A stretch of 64,000 nt of DNA. Source: Candidatus Zixiibacteriota bacterium (GTDB lineage: Bacteria > Zixibacteria > MSB-5A5 > GN15 > FEB-12). Below are positions 16,933 through 26,447 of this stretch, piece after piece. A program made the translations under genes and the position numbers. The notes under the pieces were generated by a model that was given only the letters and a program-made list of their open reading frames with translations, made no database searches and was not told the origin of the DNA. The stretch lies in assembly GCA_034003725.1 (NCBI GenBank), contig JAVEYB010000015.1, forward strand, positions 1 to 64,000, written 5' to 3'. Every line of letters starts with the position of its first letter. The stretch's first letter is position 1.

Positions 16933-18139
16933 AGCCATGGCGAAGGAGAAGTTTGATCGTTCGAAGCCGCACGTGAACGTTGGCACGATAGGTCACGTGG
17001 ATCACGGGAAGACGACGTTGACGGCGGCGATCACGATGGTGATGGCGAGCCGTACGGGTACGGCGATACGGTCGTTTGATTCGATTGACAATGCTCCGGA
17101 GGAGCGTGAGCGGGGTATCACGATCGCGACGTCTCATGTGGAGTACCAGTCGGCGAATCGTCATTATGCTCATGTGGACTGTCCGGGTCATGCGGATTAC
17201 GTGAAGAACATGATAACGGGTGCGGCGCAGATGGACGGTGCGATACTGGTGGTATCGGCGGCGGACGGTCCGATGCCTCAGACGCGCGAGCACATTTTGT
17301 TGGCTCGTCAGGTGGGTGTTCCGTACATCGTGGTGTTCATGAACAAGGTTGACATGGTTGACGATCCGGAGCTTTTGGATTTGGTGGAGTTAGAGGTCCG
17401 AGACCTGTTGAGTTCGTATGATTTTCCTGGGGATGAGATCCCGGTGATCCGGGGTTCGGCGTTGAAGGCGATGCAGGCGGGAGCGGACGGGAAGACGGAG
17501 GACGATTCGTTCAAGGCGGTATTGGAGTTGGTGGAGGCCTTGGACACGTACGTACCGGAGCCGAAGCGGGAGATGGACAAGCCGTTTTTGATGCCGGTGG
17601 AGGACGTTTTTTCGATTACGGGACGCGGGACGGTGGGGACGGGCCGAATCGAGCGTGGGATCGTGAAGCAGGGAGAGGAAGTGGAGATCGTCGGATTTGG
17701 GGAGACGAAGAAGACGGTGTGCACGGGGGTGGAGATGTTCCGGAAGATCCTTGATGAGGGTCGCGCGGGGGACAACGTGGGATTGTTGCTTCGCGGGGTT
17801 GATAAGGAGGAGCTGGAGCGGGGGATGGTGATCGCGAAGCCGGGTTCGGTGACGCCGCACAAGAAGTTTACGGCGGAGGTGTACGTCTTGACGAAGGAGG
17901 AGGGAGGTCGTCACACGCCGTTTTTCACGGGGTATCGTCCGCAGTTTTATTTTCGGACGACGGACGTGACGGGGGTAGCGCATCTACCGCAGAATGTGGA
18001 GATGGTGATGCCGGGTGACAACATCCAGATGGAAGTGGAGTTGATCACGCCGATCGCGATGGAAGAAGGTCTTCGGTTTGCGATCCGGGAAGGCGGCCGC
18101 ACGATCGGCGCCGGTGTGATCGCCAAGATTGTCGAGTAA
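16933..18139 (+). repeat. Second copy of the tuf repeat (pairs with 1009-2215)
   Basis: About 1.2 kb is duplicated in direct orientation, 15.9 kb apart. By eye the copies match from AGCC just before the ATG to the TAA stop. The flanks differ at once on both sides (CTC versus GAA before; CGAGC versus GGCAG after). The identity therefore stops at the gene borders, as expected from gene conversion between paralogues rather than a recent segmental duplication. Confidence 0.9.
16937..18139 (+). CDS. tuf: Elongation factor Tu, copy 2
   Basis: The 400-residue product is the same as copy 1 at 1013-2215, so both genes add to a single EF-Tu pool. It sits in the str-S10 position, 19 bases after fusA and 18 before rpsJ, the tufA place of classical operons. 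A GGAG ribosome site precedes it. It has the same unusual codon choice as copy 1, in sharp contrast to fusA and rpsJ on either side. Confidence 0.99.
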   Translation: MAKEKFDRSKPHVNVGTIGHVDHGKTTLTAAITMVMASRTGTAIRSFDSIDNAPEERERGITIATSHVEYQSANRHYAHVDCPGHADYVKNMITGAAQMDGAILVVSAADGPMPQTREHILLARQVGVPYIVVFMNKVDMVDDPELLDLVELEVRDLLSSYDFPGDEIPVIRGSALKAMQAGADGKTEDDSFKAVLELVEALDTYVPEPKREMDKPFLMPVEDVFSITGRGTVGTGRIERGIVKQGEEVEIVGFGETKKTVCTGVEMFRKILDEGRAGDNVGLLLRGVDKEELERGMVIAKPGSVTPHKKFTAEVYVLTKEEGGRHTPFFTGYRPQFYFRTTDVTGVAHLPQNVEMVMPGDNIQMEVELITPIAMEEGLRFAIREGGRTIGAGVIAKIVE

Positions 18140-18157
18140 GGCAGAGGCAGGCACGCC

Positions 18158-18466
18158 ATGGATGTACAAAAGATTCGAATCCGGCTGAAAGCGTACGATC
18201 ACTGGTCGCTTGACAAGTCGACGAAAGAAATCGCCCGCACGGTTGTTCGCACCGGTGCGCGGATCGTGGGTCCCGTGCCGCTGCCGACAAAGCGGACGGT
18301 TTACACGGTCCTTCGTTCGCCCCATGTCGACAAAAAGTCACGGGAGCAGTTCGAGACACGCGTGCACAAGCGTTTGATCGATATTTACGACTCCACGCCG
18401 CAGACGGTGGACGCGCTGATGAAGCTCGATTTGCCGGCCGGTGTCGACGTGGAGATCAAAACCTGA
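18158..18466 (+). CDS. rpsJ: 30S ribosomal protein S10
   Basis: S10 belongs to the 30S head and also pairs with NusB or NusG in transcription complexes. The 102-residue product is standard length, with the conserved [10 protein letters not shown] loop and [11 protein letters not shown]. It opens the S10 gene run. I see no separate promoter in the 18 bases after tuf, so it is probably cotranscribed with it. Confidence 0.98.
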   Translation: MDVQKIRIRLKAYDHWSLDKSTKEIARTVVRTGARIVGPVPLPTKRTVYTVLRSPHVDKKSREQFETRVHKRLIDIYDSTPQTVDALMKLDLPAGVDVEIKT

Positions 18467-18481
18467 TAGGTTTGTGCTGAT

Positions 18482-19114
18482 ATGAAAGAGATTCTCGGAA
18501 CAAAGATCGGGATGACCCGGATCTTCCAGGAGAACGGCGAGTCGGTTCCGGTAACGGTGATCGAGGCCGGTCCCTGCCCGGTGATCGCCCGCAAGACCGT
18601 CGAAAAGGACGGGTACGAGGCGTACCAGGTCGGATTCGGCGCGAGCAAGAAGCAGCGGGTAACGAAGCCCACGGCCGGTCAGTTCGCCAAGGCGGGCGTG
18701 GAACCGGCCCGGTATCTTCGCGAAATCAGGGTGACCGAAGGGCAGTTCGAGGTTGGTTCGGCCATCACGGTTGACCTTTTTAAACCCGGTGACCGCGTCG
18801 ACGTGACCGGCACTTCGCGCGGCCTCGGATTCGCCGGAGGCATGAAGCGGCATCATTTTAATGGCGCCAACAAAACCCACGGTCAGTCCGACCGGTGGCG
18901 CGCTCCCGGGTCACTGGGACAGTCCTCATACCCGTCGCGCGTCCTGAAGGGTCTGCGAATGGCGGGTCGGATGGGCCGTGAACGCGTCACCGTCCTCAAT
19001 CTCGAAGTCGTCAAGGTCATTCAGGGAGAGAACCTGTTGTTGGTCAAGGGCGCGATTCCCGGTCACCGTGGCGCGCTGGTGAAAGTTCGGTCGACCAATC
19101 GAGGAGTGCGATAG
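18482..19114 (+). CDS. rplC: 50S ribosomal protein L3
   Basis: L3 initiates 50S assembly and reaches toward the peptidyl transferase centre. The 210-residue product has the conserved [16 protein letters not shown] region with the Gln that PrmB methylates in other bacteria. It lies 15 bases after rpsJ and 10 before rplD, in the usual S10-operon order. Confidence 0.98.
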   Translation: MKEILGTKIGMTRIFQENGESVPVTVIEAGPCPVIARKTVEKDGYEAYQVGFGASKKQRVTKPTAGQFAKAGVEPARYLREIRVTEGQFEVGSAITVDLFKPGDRVDVTGTSRGLGFAGGMKRHHFNGANKTHGQSDRWRAPGSLGQSSYPSRVLKGLRMAGRMGRERVTVLNLEVVKVIQGENLLLVKGAIPGHRGALVKVRSTNRGVR

Positions 19115-19124
19115 GTAAGTACTC

Positions 19125-19748
19125 ATGAATGTCAAAGTATACAACCAGGAAGGCGCCGAGGTTGGAACGGTTGAGCTGGATCCGAACGTTTTCGGGATCG
19201 AGCCTAATGACGATATCGTTCACCACTATATCGTCAACTACCTCGCTCGCCAGCGCCAGGGCACCGTGGATACGCGCACGCGCACCGATGTTCGCGGCGG
19301 TGGACGCAAGCCGTGGCGGCAGAAGGGGACCGGGCGCGCCCGGTCGGGCACCATTCGTTCACCCCTGTGGCGCGGCGGCGGCACCGTGTTCGGCCCGCAC
19401 CCGCGTTCCTATGGTTCGAGAATGCCGCACAAGATGAAGCAGTTGGCGATCCGGTCGGTCTTCTCCGACAAGGCCCGCGGCGAGCGGATCAAGGTGCTTG
19501 ACAAAATCACGTTGGACGAAATCAAAACGCGTAACGTGGTCGGCATCCTCAGCAAGCTCGATCTGCAGGGCAAGAAGTGCGTGATCCTGGACGAGGGACG
19601 CAACGACAATCTTCACCTGTCGTGTCGCAACCTCCAAAGTGTCAAGTACGCCCGCGCCGCGCTTGCCAACGGTTATGACCTGCTCTATGCCGATTTTGTG
19701 GTGATCACGAAAGCCGGGCTGGAGAAGGTCAAGGAGGTGTTCGGATGA
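19125..19748 (+). CDS. rplD: 50S ribosomal protein L4
   Basis: L4 lines the upper exit tunnel opposite L22. The 207-residue product has the tunnel loop with the KPWRQKGTGRAR motif (about residues 64-75) and the conserved FGPHPRSY. In enteric bacteria L4 represses the S10 operon; nothing here shows that directly. Its stop overlaps the rplW start (ATGA at 19745-19748). Confidence 0.98.
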   Translation: MNVKVYNQEGAEVGTVELDPNVFGIEPNDDIVHHYIVNYLARQRQGTVDTRTRTDVRGGGRKPWRQKGTGRARSGTIRSPLWRGGGTVFGPHPRSYGSRMPHKMKQLAIRSVFSDKARGERIKVLDKITLDEIKTRNVVGILSKLDLQGKKCVILDEGRNDNLHLSCRNLQSVKYARAALANGYDLLYADFVVITKAGLEKVKEVFG

Positions 19749-20035
19749 GAGACTCCCGCGACATCCTCAAGACCCACATCACGACCGAACGGTCGACGAT
19801 GCTTCGCGAGAAGAACAACGAGTATGTGTTCGAGGTCGACAAGAAGGCCAGCAAGCACCAGATTCGGGCGGCCGTAGAGCGCGCCTTTAAGGTGAAGGTG
19901 GAAGAAGTGCGGACCGTGATCGTTCCCGGCAAACCGCGCCGGATGGGGCGGTTCGAAGGAAAGACGGCGGCCTGGAAGAAGGCTATCGTCCGTCTCAAAA
20001 AGGACCAGGTTATCTCGATATTCGAGAACGTGTAA
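19745..20035 (+). CDS. rplW: 50S ribosomal protein L23
   Basis: L23 sits at the tunnel exit and docks trigger factor and SRP. The 96-residue product has the typical [21 protein letters not shown] segment and the [18 protein letters not shown]-terminal part. It overlaps rplD by four bases, which suggests translational coupling. Confidence 0.97.
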   Translation: MRDSRDILKTHITTERSTMLREKNNEYVFEVDKKASKHQIRAAVERAFKVKVEEVRTVIVPGKPRRMGRFEGKTAAWKKAIVRLKKDQVISIFENV

Positions 20036-20051
20036 ACAGTGGTATCGGATT

Positions 20052-20885
20052 ATGGCTGTTAAGAAGTTTCGTCCTGTGACCCCGTCGTCGCGGTTCCGGC
20101 AGATCTCGACTTTCGAGGAGATAACCTCGGCGGTTCCGGAAAGATCACTGCTGGAGCCGATCAAGAAGTCCGGTGGTCGCAATAACAAGGGCCGCGTCAC
20201 CGCGCGTCATCGTGGCGGCGGACACAAGCGGTATTATCGCATCATAGACTTCAAGCGCAACAAGCGCGATATTCCGGCCCGTGTGGCGTCGATCGAATAC
20301 GATCCGAACCGGTCGGCCCGGATAGCGCTGCTGCATTATGTCGACGGCGAGAAGCGTTACATCCTGGCCCCGTTGGGTGTGCAGGTGAATGACCAGCTCA
20401 TGTCCGGCGAGATGGCGGATATTCGCACCGGCAATGCCATGCCGTTGTGGCGGATGCCGCTCGGCACGGTTGCGCACAATATCGAGATGCGCCCGGGAAA
20501 GGGCGGCCAGCTCGCCCGCTCCGCGGGGTCGTTTGTCCAGGTGGTCGCCAAGGAAGGTCCGAAAGTGACAGTCAAGATGCCGTCGGGCGAAGTCCGCACG
20601 GTGCCGCGCGACTGCTATGGAACGGTCGGCCAGCTTGCCAATGTCGACCACAAAAACGAAGTGCTCGGCAAGGCCGGCGCGTCGCGCTGGCGCGGCATTC
20701 GTCCCCGGGTCCGTGGCGTCGCCATGAATCCGATTGATCATCCGATGGGCGGCGGCGAAGGCAAGAGTTCCGGCGGGCGTCACCCCTGCACGCCGTGGGG
20801 TAAGCCGACCAAGGGGTTCAAGACCCGTCGGAAACGTAAATCGACGGCGCACCTGGTTGAAGATCGCCGGAAGAAGAAGCAGTAA
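20052..20885 (+). CDS. rplB: 50S ribosomal protein L2
   Basis: L2 bridges the subunits and supports the peptidyl transferase centre. The 277-residue product is full length, with the conserved [17 protein letters not shown] block containing the functionally important histidine, and a basic C-terminus. It is in the normal place between L23 and S19. Confidence 0.99.
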   Translation: MAVKKFRPVTPSSRFRQISTFEEITSAVPERSLLEPIKKSGGRNNKGRVTARHRGGGHKRYYRIIDFKRNKRDIPARVASIEYDPNRSARIALLHYVDGEKRYILAPLGVQVNDQLMSGEMADIRTGNAMPLWRMPLGTVAHNIEMRPGKGGQLARSAGSFVQVVAKEGPKVTVKMPSGEVRTVPRDCYGTVGQLANVDHKNEVLGKAGASRWRGIRPRVRGVAMNPIDHPMGGGEGKSSGGRHPCTPWGKPTKGFKTRRKRKSTAHLVEDRRKKKQ

Positions 20886-20900
20886 TCGTGGAGTGATGCT

Positions 20901-21191
20901 ATGCCTCGTTCGTTGAAAAAAGGTCCGTTTATAGACGACCACTTGCTCGAGAAGATAGAGAAGCTCAATGCGAGCGGCGAGAAGCGGGTCATCAAGACTT
21001 GGTCGCGGCGCTCCACGATCAGTCCGGAGTTCGTCGGGCATACGGTAGCCGTCCATAACGGCAACAAGTTCGTTCCGGTGTACGTGACTGAGAACATGGT
21101 CGGACACAAGCTCGGCGAGTTTGCCCCCACCCGCACGTACCGCGGTCACGGCGGAAAGCTGGTTGAACGAGCCTCAAGTGTGAAAGGCTAA
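20901..21191 (+). CDS. rpsS: 30S ribosomal protein S19
   Basis: S19 binds 16S rRNA in the 30S head beside S13. The 96-residue product is complete: [10 protein letters not shown] at the N-terminus, [22 protein letters not shown] (residues 43-54), MVGHKLGEF and the C-terminal TYRGH tail. The next gene, rplV, starts 12 bases later and encodes a second, divergent S19-like domain fused to L22, so this region codes for two S19-type domains in a row. Confidence 0.98.
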   Translation: MPRSLKKGPFIDDHLLEKIEKLNASGEKRVIKTWSRRSTISPEFVGHTVAVHNGNKFVPVYVTENMVGHKLGEFAPTRTYRGHGGKLVERASSVKG

Positions 21192-21203
21192 GCGGGAAAC
21201 GCC

Positions 21204-22019
21204 ATGTCGGTAAGAAGTCATCTAGAGATCAGCCGCGCGATGCTGGTGCCCACGGTGAAAGGGCTCAACGGCGACGGCAAAAAGAAACTGATCAAGACCG
21301 CCGCACGGCAGGTCAAGATCACGTCCGACTTTGTCGGCCACACTCTCGACATCTTCAACGGCTCTCGGTATGTCCGGGTTCGCGTCACCGAGGAGATGGT
21401 GGGGCGCCGGCTGGCTGATGTCGCCAAGCGCGACAGCGCCACGGCGAAGCTGCGGTTCGTGAGCATACCGCCTCGCAAGATGCGTTTGGTGGCTGAAATG
21501 GTCAAAGGGATGAAAGTGCAGCAGGCGCTCGACGTGCTCAACTTCACGCCGCGCATCGCCGCCCGGCACCTCGCCAAGACCGTCAAGGCGGCTGCCGCCA
21601 ACATCCTTTCCGAACAAGGGACGGATCATATCAATGCCGAGGACCTGTACGTGGCCAACGTGACGGTCGACTCCGCCCCGACCCAGAAGCGCATACGCTT
21701 CCAGTCGATGGGGCGGGTGTTCCGTATCCGGAAGCGTTTCTGTCATGTGTCGGTCTGGGTGGCGGAGCACGAAGACGCGGTGAAGGCGCGTGAAGCGGCG
21801 GCCGAAGCCGAGCGGGCCAAGGGCAAAGCGAAAGTCGCGGCTCCGAAGGCGAAACGTCCGACACGGAAGACCGCCGGCAAAGCAACCAAGAAGACCGCGG
21901 CTGCCAAGACGGCAAAAAAGAAGACAACCAAGTCGACTGCCGCGCGGACCGGTGCTAAGTCCGCTGCTAAATCGAAGTCGACCGAACCGTCCATCGATAC
22001 GCAGGAATCGAAAGAATAA
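21204..22019 (+). CDS. rplV: L22 with N-terminal S19-like domain and Lys/Ala-rich tail
   Basis: L22 normally has about 110 residues; this product has 271. Residues about 80-190 are ordinary L22 ([20 protein letters not shown] to [17 protein letters not shown]). Residues 14-76 align without gaps to S19 from the gene just upstream: [12 protein letters not shown] with [18 protein letters not shown] with EFVGHT, and [10 protein letters not shown] with [11 protein letters not shown] count about 27 identical residues of 64 by eye. The S19 C-terminal TYRGH tail is missing. Residues 191-271 are a Lys/Ala/Thr-rich, histone-H1-like tail. The frame is open throughout. Internal starts near L22 (for example GTG 21459) lack a good ribosome site, so I infer one fused protein, although internal initiation is possible. 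Confidence 0.9.
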   Translation: MSVRSHLEISRAMLVPTVKGLNGDGKKKLIKTAARQVKITSDFVGHTLDIFNGSRYVRVRVTEEMVGRRLADVAKRDSATAKLRFVSIPPRKMRLVAEMVKGMKVQQALDVLNFTPRIAARHLAKTVKAAAANILSEQGTDHINAEDLYVANVTVDSAPTQKRIRFQSMGRVFRIRKRFCHVSVWVAEHEDAVKAREAAAEAERAKGKAKVAAPKAKRPTRKTAGKATKKTAAAKTAKKKTTKSTAARTGAKSAAKSKSTEPSIDTQESKE

Positions 22020-22042
22020 CCGGTAGGTTTGAGGAGATACCG

Positions 22043-22933
22043 TTGGGTCAGAAGACACATCCGATAGGATTTCGTCTGGGTGTAATCAGACACTGGAACA
22101 ACCGGTGGTTTGCCCCGGATCGCAATTTCGCGGACCTGGTGCACGAGGACATGATGGTCAAGCGCTACATCAACCGGCGTCTTGACAACGCCGGTATCGC
22201 CAATGTCATCATTTCCCGGCAGCCGAAGAAGGTGACGGTCGATATCATGACCTCGCGCCCTGGTATCGTGATCGGACGCCGCGGTGCGGAAGTCGACAAG
22301 CTCCGCGAAGAATTGCAGATGCTGACGAACAAAGAGATCATGCTCAACATCGTCGAAGTGCGCAAGCCGGAGCTCGACGCCAAGCTGGTGGCCGATTCGA
22401 TCGCCCGCCAGATTGAAGGGCGTGTTTCTTTTCGTCGGGCACTCAAGAAGGCGGTGGCGGCAACCATGAAAATGGGCGCCGAGGGTATCAAGGTCCAGTG
22501 CGGCGGTCGTCTCGGCGGCGCTGAAATCGCCCGCACCGAGAAGTACAAGGACGGGCGGACTCCGCTGCACACGCTTCGCGCCGACATCGATTACGCCACG
22601 GCTACGGCCAACACGACCTACGGTACGATCGGAATCAAAGTGTGGATTTGCCGCGGCGAGGTGCTCGATCCGTCGCGCGTGTTCCGCGAAGACGAGGCCG
22701 AGCAGCCCCAACTTCGCGAGCCTACGCCGCAGCAGCGGCCGCGTCGCGATCGGCGAGGCGGTCCGGACCAGCGGAAACGGCCGCGCGGCCGGGTCCGTCG
22801 GCAGGTCACCGGCGACACACCGCCGCCGCGCGGACGTCGTCCGGAAGGACCACGGGGCGGGCGCGGTGACGATCGCCCCTCCAACAGGACGGATCGTCAG
22901 GAGAATCATGGCGGCCGTGAGGACGGAGAATAA
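22043..22933 (+). CDS. rpsC: 30S ribosomal protein S3 with Arg/Gly-rich C-terminal extension
   Basis: S3 forms the mRNA entry site and has helicase activity with S4 and S5. The 296-residue product starts at TTG 22043 after GAGGAG. Residues 1-215 match ordinary S3, with the KH-domain loop [14 protein letters not shown] (74-87). Residues 216-296 are an added tail rich in Arg, Gly, Pro and Asp with RGGR- and PRGRR-type repeats, and look disordered. Most bacterial S3 proteins end near 210-235 residues. Confidence 0.97.
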   Translation: MGQKTHPIGFRLGVIRHWNNRWFAPDRNFADLVHEDMMVKRYINRRLDNAGIANVIISRQPKKVTVDIMTSRPGIVIGRRGAEVDKLREELQMLTNKEIMLNIVEVRKPELDAKLVADSIARQIEGRVSFRRALKKAVAATMKMGAEGIKVQCGGRLGGAEIARTEKYKDGRTPLHTLRADIDYATATANTTYGTIGIKVWICRGEVLDPSRVFREDEAEQPQLREPTPQQRPRRDRRGGPDQRKRPRGRVRRQVTGDTPPPRGRRPEGPRGGRGDDRPSNRTDRQENHGGREDGE

Positions 22934-22964
22934 GCTCGGCCGGCGGCCGGTGGAGAGATAAGCT

Positions 22965-23390
22965 ATGTTGATGCCCAATCGGACAAAGTACCGCAAGCAG
23001 CAGCGCGGCCGGATGACCGGCAAGGCCAAAGGCGGCGTCTCGGTCGATTTCGGCGAGTTTGGATTGAAGGCGATGGAACCCTGCTGGTTGACAAACCGGC
23101 AGATCGAAGCGGCTCGTGTGGCGCTCACCCGCCACCTCAAGCGCGGCGGCAAGATCTGGATCCGCGTCTTCCCCGACAAGCCGGTGACCAAAAAGCCCGC
23201 CGAAACCCGCATGGGCAAGGGCAAGGGCGCCCCGGAATTCTGGGTGGCGGTCATCAAGCCCGGCCGGATCCTCTTCGAGATCGAAGGGGTGTCGGAGCAG
23301 TTGGCCCGGTCGGCGTTTCGCCTGGCCGCCAATAAGCTGCCGATGAAAACGAAATTTGTCAGCCGCACGGATACGGAAGGAGTAGTCTAG
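22965..23390 (+). CDS. rplP: 50S ribosomal protein L16
   Basis: L16 helps accommodate A-site tRNA. The 141-residue product starts [17 protein letters not shown], the usual L16 N-terminus, and includes the conserved [19 protein letters not shown]. The ATG at 22965 is kept because MLMP is common in the family; ATG 22971 is an alternative. Its stop codon overlaps the rpmC start by one base. Confidence 0.98.
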   Translation: MLMPNRTKYRKQQRGRMTGKAKGGVSVDFGEFGLKAMEPCWLTNRQIEAARVALTRHLKRGGKIWIRVFPDKPVTKKPAETRMGKGKGAPEFWVAVIKPGRILFEIEGVSEQLARSAFRLAANKLPMKTKFVSRTDTEGVV

Positions 23391-23659
23391 TGAAGATCGG
23401 GTCATTGCGTGAACTCACACGCGACGAACTGGTGCAGCGCAGGCGCGACCTGGAAGACGAGCTGTTCAACCTGAACATGCGCCGGTCGCTCAAATCACTG
23501 GACAACCCCCTTCGTCTGCGCACGGTGCGCCGTGATATCGCCCGTATCCAGACGGTGTTGCATGAAGACGATCGGGGCATCCGGTCGCTGGCGCAGTCCA
23601 AGACCAGCGTTCTGGGCCAGGCCACAAAACCGGATACCGGCACCAGCGCGGGTGAATAA
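23390..23659 (+). CDS. rpmC: 50S ribosomal protein L29 with C-terminal extension
   Basis: L29 lies at the tunnel exit next to L23. The product has 89 residues, against the usual 60-70. The first 60 form the expected helical pair (LRELTRDELVQRRRDLEDELFNLNMRR and so on). The last 25 or so are a polar Ser/Thr/Gly-rich extension with no domain I recognise. It starts at a GTG that shares one base with the rplP stop. Confidence 0.94.
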   Translation: MKIGSLRELTRDELVQRRRDLEDELFNLNMRRSLKSLDNPLRLRTVRRDIARIQTVLHEDDRGIRSLAQSKTSVLGQATKPDTGTSAGE

Positions 23660-23670
23660 GGGAGTGTTGA

Positions 23671-23937
23671 ATGACTGAGACGGTACAGCGCAACCGACGG
23701 AAAGTGCGTTTCGGGACGGTTGTCTCCGACAAGATGGACAAGGGGATTGTCGTTCGTGTCGACCGCACCATGAAGCACCCGTTGTATCTCAAGACGGTGC
23801 GCACGTTTTCCAAGCTGTATGCGCATGATGAAAACAACGATGCGCATGTCGGTGACAAGGTGCGCGTCATGGAAACACGCAAGCTGTCCAAGTTGAAACA
23901 CTGGCGGCTGATTGAAATCGTCGAACGCGCCAAGTAA
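23671..23937 (+). CDS. rpsQ: 30S ribosomal protein S17
   Basis: S17 is a primary 16S rRNA-binding protein with an OB fold. The 88-residue product has the conserved [18 protein letters not shown] and [20 protein letters not shown] blocks. It lies 11 bases after rpmC, in normal order. Confidence 0.98.
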   Translation: MTETVQRNRRKVRFGTVVSDKMDKGIVVRVDRTMKHPLYLKTVRTFSKLYAHDENNDAHVGDKVRVMETRKLSKLKHWRLIEIVERAK

Positions 23938-23980
23938 CGCGCGGCACGAGGCGAGCAGAGCAGGGAAAGGTATAGAGGCG

Positions 23981-24349
23981 ATGATTCAGGAGTTCACCAA
24001 TCTGACGGTGGCCGACAACTCGGGCGCCAAGCGCGTCATGTGCTTCCGGCTGCTGGGCGGCAGCAAAAAGAAATATGCCTCGATCGGTGACATCATTGTC
24101 GTCACCGTCAAAGAAGCCATACCGGGCGGCACGGTGAAGAAGTCCGAGGTGTGCAAGGCGGTGGTCGTACGGCAGAAGGCAGAACTCCGCCGCAAGGACG
24201 GCTCGCTGATCCGCTTCTCCGACAACGCCGCCGTGATCATCAACGAACAGAAAGAGCCGCGCGGCACCCGTATTTTCGGGCCCGTCGCTCGCGAACTTCG
24301 CGACAAGCAGTTCATGAAAATAGTGTCTCTCGCCCCCGAGGTGATATAA
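23981..24349 (+). CDS. rplN: 50S ribosomal protein L14
   Basis: L14 contacts the 30S subunit and ribosome silencing factors. I start at ATG 23981 ([17 protein letters not shown]), the universal L14 N-terminus, giving 122 residues. A longer frame from 23912 would overlap rpsQ and is rejected. The family block [15 protein letters not shown] is present. Confidence 0.98.
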   Translation: MIQEFTNLTVADNSGAKRVMCFRLLGGSKKKYASIGDIIVVTVKEAIPGGTVKKSEVCKAVVVRQKAELRRKDGSLIRFSDNAAVIINEQKEPRGTRIFGPVARELRDKQFMKIVSLAPEVI

Positions 24350-24364
24350 GGAAACGATGGGATC

Positions 24365-24685
24365 ATGCTGATACGTAAAGGTGATACGGTCTACGTGCGA
24401 ACCGGCTCCGACAAGGGCAAGACCGGCCGCGTCCTGCACGTGTTTCCGAAAAAGAACCAGATCCTGGTGGAAGGCGTCAATATGCGCAAGAAACACCAGC
24501 GGCCGAGCCAGAAAGCGCGCAAAGGCGGCATCGTGACCAAGGAGGCTCCGATCCACATCTCCAACGTCGCATTGTACAGCAACGCGCTCGGCGGACCGAC
24601 CAAGATCTCCAGCCGTACCATCACCGAGTCCGGCGGCGTCAAACGGCGGATTCGTGTCGACGCCAGAACCGGCGAGGAGATCTAA
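24365..24685 (+). CDS. rplX: 50S ribosomal protein L24
   Basis: L24 starts 50S assembly and borders the tunnel exit. The 106-residue product has the N-terminal KOW motif (KGDTVYVRTGSDKGKTGRVL) and the usual PSQKARKGGIVTKEAPIHISNV segment. It lies 15 bases after rplN. Confidence 0.98.
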   Translation: MLIRKGDTVYVRTGSDKGKTGRVLHVFPKKNQILVEGVNMRKKHQRPSQKARKGGIVTKEAPIHISNVALYSNALGGPTKISSRTITESGGVKRRIRVDARTGEEI

Positions 24686-24697
24686 AGGGATAGCACC

Positions 24698-25237
24698 ATG
24701 GCAAGATTAAAGGACAGATACATGAACGAGATTCGGCCGAAGCTGATGACTGAAAACGGCTATCGGTCGATCATGGAAGTGCCGGCGCTGACCAAGATCA
24801 CCGTTAACATCGGTGTGGGCGAGGCGACGCAGAATTCGAAGACGCTGGATGCCGCGGTCGCAGATCTGACCGCGATCACCGGACAGAAGCCGCTGGTTAC
24901 GCGGGCCCGCAAGTCGATCTCGAATTTCAAGCTGCGTCAGGGCATGCCTATCGGCTGCATGGTGACGCTGCGGCGCGAAAAGATGTACGAGTTTCTCGAC
25001 CGGCTCATCAACGTCGCCATGCCGAGAATTCGCGACTTTCGCGGTATCAACCCCAAGGGATTCGACGGCCGCGGCAATTTCAACCTCGGGCTCCGCGAGC
25101 AACTGGTGTTTCCGGAAATCGAGTACGACAAAATCGACAAAATCCGTGGTATGACCATCACGTTCACCACGACCGCGCGCACCGACGACGAGGCGCGGCA
25201 GTTGTTGACCGAGCTGGGCATGCCGTTCCGTCAGTAG
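24698..25237 (+). CDS. rplE: 50S ribosomal protein L5
   Basis: L5 binds 5S rRNA and bridges to the 30S head. The 179-residue product has [30 protein letters not shown] and the C-terminal [19 protein letters not shown] blocks. It is of standard length. Confidence 0.98.
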   Translation: MARLKDRYMNEIRPKLMTENGYRSIMEVPALTKITVNIGVGEATQNSKTLDAAVADLTAITGQKPLVTRARKSISNFKLRQGMPIGCMVTLRREKMYEFLDRLINVAMPRIRDFRGINPKGFDGRGNFNLGLREQLVFPEIEYDKIDKIRGMTITFTTTARTDDEARQLLTELGMPFRQ

Positions 25238-25245
25238 GGATATAG

Positions 25246-25431
25246 ATGGCTAAAAAGTGTTTGATCGAGAAGCAGAAGCGTTCGCCGAAGTACAAGGTGC
25301 GCGGTTACAACCGCTGCCGCCGGTGTGGTCGCCCCCGCGCGTTCCTGCGCCGGTTCGGCATTTGCCGTATCTGTTTTCGTGAGATGGCCCTGGCCGGTGA
25401 ATTGCCCGGCGTGGTGAAGGCCAGCTGGTAA
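25246..25431 (+). CDS. rpsN: 30S ribosomal protein S14, zinc-binding short form
   Basis: S14 belongs to the 30S head. The 61-residue product has the zinc ribbon C24/C27 and C40/C43 (RCRRCGRP and GICRICF), the short C+ form rather than the 100-residue zinc-free form. It starts eight bases after rplE. Confidence 0.98.
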   Translation: MAKKCLIEKQKRSPKYKVRGYNRCRRCGRPRAFLRRFGICRICFREMALAGELPGVVKASW

Positions 25432-25466
25432 AGCGGCCCAGAAGATAGGCTGAGGAGTATCGTACT

Positions 25467-25868
25467 ATGAGTATGACCGATCCGGTCGCGGACCTGTTGA
25501 CCAGGATTCGCAATGGAGCGCAGGCAAAGAAACCGGCAGTCGACGTTCCGGCGTCGAAGCTGAAACGCGAAATCACGCGCATTCTCAAGGAGCATGGTTT
25601 CATTCGCGATTACATTGACCTGCCGGACAACAAGCAGGGGATCCTGCGAGTGTATCTGCGCTACAGCGCGGGCGACGTGCCCGTCATCCGCGGTCTTCAG
25701 CGGGTTTCGACGCCGGGCCTGCGTCGCTACCTGGACGCCGAAGCAGTGCGACTCTCGACCAAAAACACACGCGGCATCTCCGTCGTCTCGACGTCGTCGG
25801 GCGTGATGACGAATTACGACGCCGCCAAGAAAAACGTCGGCGGCGAAGTTCTGCTGCGGTGCTGGTAA
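25467..25868 (+). CDS. rpsH: 30S ribosomal protein S8
   Basis: S8 binds the central domain of 16S rRNA and represses the spc operon in enteric bacteria. The 133-residue product begins with MTDPVADLLTRIRN and contains the STSSGVMTNYDAA-type C-terminal block. A GAGGAG-like ribosome site precedes ATG 25467; a second in-frame ATG at 25473 is possible. Confidence 0.97.
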   Translation: MSMTDPVADLLTRIRNGAQAKKPAVDVPASKLKREITRILKEHGFIRDYIDLPDNKQGILRVYLRYSAGDVPVIRGLQRVSTPGLRRYLDAEAVRLSTKNTRGISVVSTSSGVMTNYDAAKKNVGGEVLLRCW

Positions 25869-25883
25869 CGAGAGGAAGCCAAG

Positions 25884-26423
25884 ATGTCGCGAGTAGGTAA
25901 ATTACCGGTTCCGATCCCGGGCAAGGCGAAAGTCGAAGTGTCCGGGCGGACTGTCAAGGTCACCGGGCCCAAAGGAGTCCTTTCCAGGGAAATCCATCCG
26001 AACGTCTCGGTGGCGGTCGAGGGCTCCGAGGTGGTCGTGACACGGTCAAGCGATCTCAAGAAGGACCGTGCCCTGCACGGGCTGACCCGCGCGCTGATCA
26101 ACAACATGATCGTCGGCTGCACGCAGGGGTATACCCGCGAGTTGCAGATCGTCGGTATCGGCTATCGCGCCGAGATCAAAGACAAGGCGCTGGTGCTGTA
26201 TCTCGGCTATTCGCACGCGATCGCGCTGATTCCGCCCGACGGAATCTCGATTAACGTGCTGCCGAAAGAGAACAAGATTATCGTTGAAGGCATTGACAAG
26301 GAACTGGTCGGATGGACCGCGGCCAAGGTCCGCTCGTTCCGCAAACCGGAGCCGTACAAAGGCAAAGGCATCCGGTATGTCGACGAGCAGGTCCGTCATA
26401 AGGCCGGCAAGACCGCGGGTTAA
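25884..26423 (+). CDS. rplF: 50S ribosomal protein L6
   Basis: L6 sits near the sarcin-ricin loop. The 179-residue product has two similar alpha/beta domains and the conserved ending RKPEPYKGKGIRYVDEQVRHKAGK. Start and spacing are normal (15 bases after rpsH). Confidence 0.98.
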   Translation: MSRVGKLPVPIPGKAKVEVSGRTVKVTGPKGVLSREIHPNVSVAVEGSEVVVTRSSDLKKDRALHGLTRALINNMIVGCTQGYTRELQIVGIGYRAEIKDKALVLYLGYSHAIALIPPDGISINVLPKENKIIVEGIDKELVGWTAAKVRSFRKPEPYKGKGIRYVDEQVRHKAGKTAG

Positions 26424-26447
26424 GCCGCATCCGAGGTATAGGCGAGT

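Noticed and set aside
21743-23368. 541-codon antisense frame opposite rplV, rpsC and rplP
   Set aside because: It spans three conserved genes on the other strand and its product looks like a shadow of their codon bias.
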